A DNA stretch of 6,966 bases from Thermoproteota archaeon (GTDB lineage Archaea; Thermoproteota; Thermoprotei_A; Sulfolobales; Acidilobaceae): positions 1 to 6,966 of the forward strand of contig JAADGB010000025.1 of NCBI GenBank assembly GCA_013152575.1, read 5' to 3'. Below, one piece after another: positions 5,423 through 6,966 of this stretch (position 1 is the first letter of the stretch; every line of letters starts with the position of its first letter). A model generated the notes under the pieces. That model was not told the origin of the DNA, made no database searches, and worked only from the letters and a program-made list of their open reading frames with translations. The translations under genes were made by a program, and so were the position numbers.

Positions 5423-5971
5423 TCATCGCCCATAGCATGAAGTGTAGAGAGTGGTTATATATTCAAGAAATTCGACCACGTCGCCGTCAACTATGCTAGT
5501 GCAGTATGTGCCATCGTCCCTGACGCCTAACACGGGTATACCGTTAAGATCGACAAGCGGTAGGCATTGGGATATTGCACCTGCTATTTTGAAGGTCCCC
5601 TTAACCCCGTTCACCGCCATAGCTATGGGGTCACTGTAGTCTACGGCTGTTAAACGCCCGTCAACCACTCTAGTCTCACCACCCATCACTATTGCCAGTT
5701 CCTTCTTCTCCCCGGATCCAACCTTGCATCCATCGATCCATTCAGGGCGAGTTAGTATTGGTCCCTCTACTCCCGAGGCAGGGCTGAGGATCAGAGAGCC
5801 TATAGACAAGCTTATTCTCATCGTTCTCAGATCTCTTCTCACAGTCACGATACTTGGCTTTGTCACAAGGTAGGTTTCACTCTCAAATGCTATATTCATG
5901 AGATTCCTGTATCCGACCTTCTCTATGGATGGCCTGTCTAGCACTATCCAGCCCGGATCGACTCTTGGCAA
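5423..5971 (-). CDS. Hypothetical protein, unrecognised, TTG start
   Basis: I do not recognise this 182-aa protein. It appears soluble and rich in beta strands: many short Val/Ile/Leu stretches alternate with Gly/Asp turns, as in MRISLSIGSLILSP (51-64) and VDLNGIPVLGVRDDGTYC (140-157). It has no signal peptide or clear membrane helix, and four Cys (82, 136, 157, 179) that do not form a CxxC motif. The frame opens with TTG at 5971, two codons after an in-frame TAG, with only weak GTGG upstream. A later GTG (5944) or the ATG at residue 25 could be the true start, so the first 24 residues are uncertain. It is the first of three minus-strand genes ending with the membrane protein, which may share regulation. 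Confidence 0.65.
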   Translation of the reverse strand: MPRVDPGWIVLDRPSIEKVGYRNLMNIAFESETYLVTKPSIVTVRRDLRTMRISLSIGSLILSPASGVEGPILTRPEWIDGCKVGSGEKKELAIVMGGETRVVDGRLTAVDYSDPIAMAVNGVKGTFKIAGAISQCLPLVDLNGIPVLGVRDDGTYCTSIVDGDVVEFLEYITTLYTSCYGR

Positions 5972-6002
5972 CCACTAATCCCCGCATATTTCGATCCCGC
6001 TA

Positions 6003-6014
6003 GAAACTATATTC
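6003..6014. promoter_or_regulatory. TATA-like element between divergent genes
   Basis: GAAACTATATTC in the 221-base gap between the divergent genes starting at 5971 (minus) and 6193 (plus) is the best TATA-like sequence for the minus gene. A start about 25 bases on would be near 5983, leaving a short leader to the TTG. It could also be read in the + direction, where it lies about 24 bases before an ATG at 6032 that opens a 29-codon ORF of doubtful reality. Confidence 0.25.
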
Positions 6015-6117
6015 TTCGTCTTCTCCCCTCTATGAATTGGGCCGATGAAGAGACGTGTAAGGACCGACACAGGGACATGGAGAATAACCAGGCTGATGAG
6101 GCCCGGATCCCCGCGGA

Positions 6118-6139
6118 GTAGTATTAACGTAGTATTAAC
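6118..6139. repeat. Perfect 11-bp tandem direct repeat upstream of the CDGSH gene
   Basis: GTAGTATTAAC occurs twice without a gap (6118-6128 and 6129-6139). The period is one helical turn, so a protein could bind both copies on one face of the DNA. It lies 53 bases before the ATG at 6193 and about 30 bases upstream of the nearest TATA-like element. That fits an operator or activator site for the iron-sulfur protein gene. The palindrome CTAATTAG (6145-6152) follows. Confidence 0.55.
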
Positions 6140-6162
6140 ATGGACTAATTAGAAACACTACA

Positions 6163-6180
6163 CTTCTAGTTAAAGCATGG
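6163..6180 (+). promoter_or_regulatory. Possible promoter of the CDGSH gene
   Basis: CTTCTAGTTAAAGCATGG contains the TATA-like TTAAAG centred near 6172. Its distance to the two start candidates (6193 and 6199) is about 21-27 bases, so the mRNA would be leaderless or nearly so. This agrees with the lack of a good ribosome site. ACTAATTAG slightly upstream is an alternative that would give a leader of about 20 bases. Confidence 0.3.
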
Positions 6181-6192
6181 TTTTCGTAGGCG

Positions 6193-6474
6193 ATGTGTAT
6201 GGCTCGGCTAGTCTTAGTTGAGGGGATGGGTCCTCTCAGATTCAAGCTTGAGGACGGATCAACGATCTCCATATGTACATGTGGACTTTCGAAAACCTTC
6301 CCATTATGCAGTGGAAAACATGTCATGATACAGGATGAAGACCCTGAATCCGTCTACCTTTACGATGATGGTTACAATAGGCTGGGAGTAGTGGATCGAA
6401 TAACAACGCTTGATGCAAAGAAAATATCTCCTACAATAATTAAAAAATTAAGATATACTCGGGGCCAGGTCTAG
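6193..6474 (+). CDS. CDGSH-type [2Fe-2S] iron-sulfur protein
   Basis: The 93-aa product has one CDGSH motif, CTCGLSKTFPLCSGKH (residues 28-43). The cluster ligands are C28, C30, C39 and H43, with Ser33 and Pro37 in place. The signature is CxCx2(S/T)x3PxC(D)Gx(H); here the Asp after the third Cys is Ser40. Such proteins hold a labile [2Fe-2S] cluster and are linked to redox sensing and iron-sulfur transfer; the partner here is unknown. The preceding GPLRFKLEDGSTISIC is the usual beta strand entering the cluster. A 50-residue tail (DEDPESVYLYDDGYNRLGVV...) is longer than in minimal family members. ATG 6193 and ATG 6199 are both possible, and the latter gives the more typical MARLV start. The gene is tail to tail with the DPSL gene, sharing CTAG at the stops, and a tandem repeat lies upstream. 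Confidence 0.9.
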   Translation: MCMARLVLVEGMGPLRFKLEDGSTISICTCGLSKTFPLCSGKHVMIQDEDPESVYLYDDGYNRLGVVDRITTLDAKKISPTIIKKLRYTRGQV

Positions 6475-6966
6475 GTTTTGAGGAATTTAGAAGTATAGGG
6501 GCTCTCTCCAGGCGCTCTCCGTCTGAAGTGGCCGCTAGGCTTACCCGTTAAAAGTTCCTCGAACCAAGCCTCATGCTCTATTTCCTCGTGTAATATCGCG
6601 AGGGCTAAGTCACTAGTTCTATGATCTCTGCCCTGCACGTATTCCAGTATCTCAGTGTATACTCCTACCGCGCATCTCTCCGCGTCTAGCAGAACCTTTA
6701 GTAGGTTTTCGATCGTTGGATTGTCAGGTAACTTGGCGTCTGAGCACGACGCAATACTTGAGAATTCCCTTATGTCGTTTGGTAGTTGGCCTCCTAACTC
6801 GTATATCCTGATGACTAGTGCTTCGAAGTGATTCCTATCTTCAATCCTAGCATCCTCTACGATCTCCTTTATTGCCTCTCCCTCGAGGCCTGCGGCATTC
6901 ATTCTCAGGATAGTGTAATAGTAGTATGTTGTGAATTCAGCGGCTGCGGCTCTTACTAGAAGGTCT
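6471..6966 (-). CDS. dpsL: DPSL (Dps-like) ferritin-family protein, 5' partial at the right edge
   Basis: DPSL forms a 12-subunit cage that oxidises and stores iron with peroxide and protects DNA and protein. The ATG at 6902 is internal: the frame stays open to the edge and adds 21 residues containing RAAAAEFTTYYYYTILR, a hallmark of the family. In the 164 visible residues, candidate iron ligands are E10, E42/H46 in IEDRNHF, E96 in DAERC, and E128xxH131 in EEIEHEAWF. The conserved Cys pair of thioferritins is C74 (IASCSD) and C98 (AERC). GKPSGHFRRRAPGESPY is the family's C-terminal signature. About 20 or more N-terminal residues are expected outside the window, judging from the Sulfolobus protein (about 188 aa). 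It converges on the CDGSH gene with a CTAG stop overlap; both point to iron and redox stress. Confidence 0.92.
   Translation of the reverse strand, partial: DLLVRAAAAEFTTYYYYTILRMNAAGLEGEAIKEIVEDARIEDRNHFEALVIRIYELGGQLPNDIREFSSIASCSDAKLPDNPTIENLLKVLLDAERCAVGVYTEILEYVQGRDHRTSDLALAILHEEIEHEAWFEELLTGKPSGHFRRRAPGESPYTSKFLKT

Noticed and set aside
6035..6110. CCGATGA and CTGATGA, which resemble C boxes of a C/D guide RNA.
   Set aside because: No D or D' box (CUGA) lies at the required spacing after either one, so no guide RNA can be supported.
6135..6326. Minus-strand frame of 63 codons overlapping the CDGSH gene start.
   Set aside because: It overlaps the conserved CDGSH motif on the opposite strand and has no motif of its own.

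Overview
The window looks like a chromosomal segment from a hyperthermophilic or thermophilic archaeon of the Thermoproteota (Crenarchaeota), probably near the Desulfurococcales/Sulfolobales. This rests on gene content: an Alba2-type chromatin protein beside a Sir2 deacylase, a Taw1 wyosine synthase, a DPSL-type thioferritin and a UbiA-like quinone prenyltransferase. AGG/AGA arginine and ATA isoleucine codons are frequent, ribosome sites are of GGTG/GGAG type, and genes are densely packed with short gaps. The genus cannot be named from sequence reading alone. No rRNA, tRNA, CRISPR array or mobile element was seen.

Layout. On the + strand at the left edge are the C-terminal tail of an unknown gene (to 86) and, overlapping it, a UbiA-family prenyltransferase (44-925). 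A run of eight minus-strand genes follows, read from right to left: an unrecognised protein (5971-5423), a small winged-helix regulator (5351-5019), a two-helix membrane protein (4928-4449), thioredoxin reductase (4272-3250), Taw1 (3210-2128), Sir2 (2021-1275) and an Alba2-like protein (1200-922), with the possible 16-codon leader ORF of sir2 (2090-2040) between Taw1 and Sir2. At the right, a CDGSH iron-sulfur protein is on + (6193-6474) and meets a minus-strand DPSL ferritin-like gene (from 6471) that runs off the right edge. Both convergent pairs (UbiA/Alba and CDGSH/DPSL) overlap by exactly the four bases CTAG, which supply a TAG stop to both strands.

Functional themes. Sir2 and Alba are a known enzyme-substrate pair in Sulfolobus. 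Here they are adjacent, and the Alba copy has Arg where Alba1 has its acetylated Lys. Thioredoxin reductase, the CDGSH protein and DPSL suggest thiol, iron and oxidative-stress chemistry. Taw1 makes the wyosine tricycle at position 37 of tRNA-Phe. The three-gene block 5971-4449 contains a likely transcription factor and two proteins I do not recognise.

The points most worth a second look are: (1) the sir2 leader, where a 13-bp stem containing the sir2 ribosome site has a 16-codon ORF exactly filling its loop, in frame with sir2; (2) Taw1, where the third ligand Cys of the auxiliary cluster is Asp and a new Cys sits next to the catalytic Lys; (3) a perfect 11-bp tandem repeat upstream of the CDGSH gene; and (4) ATTGAT heptads with palindromes upstream of the membrane-protein promoter. 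No complete new system could be demonstrated.
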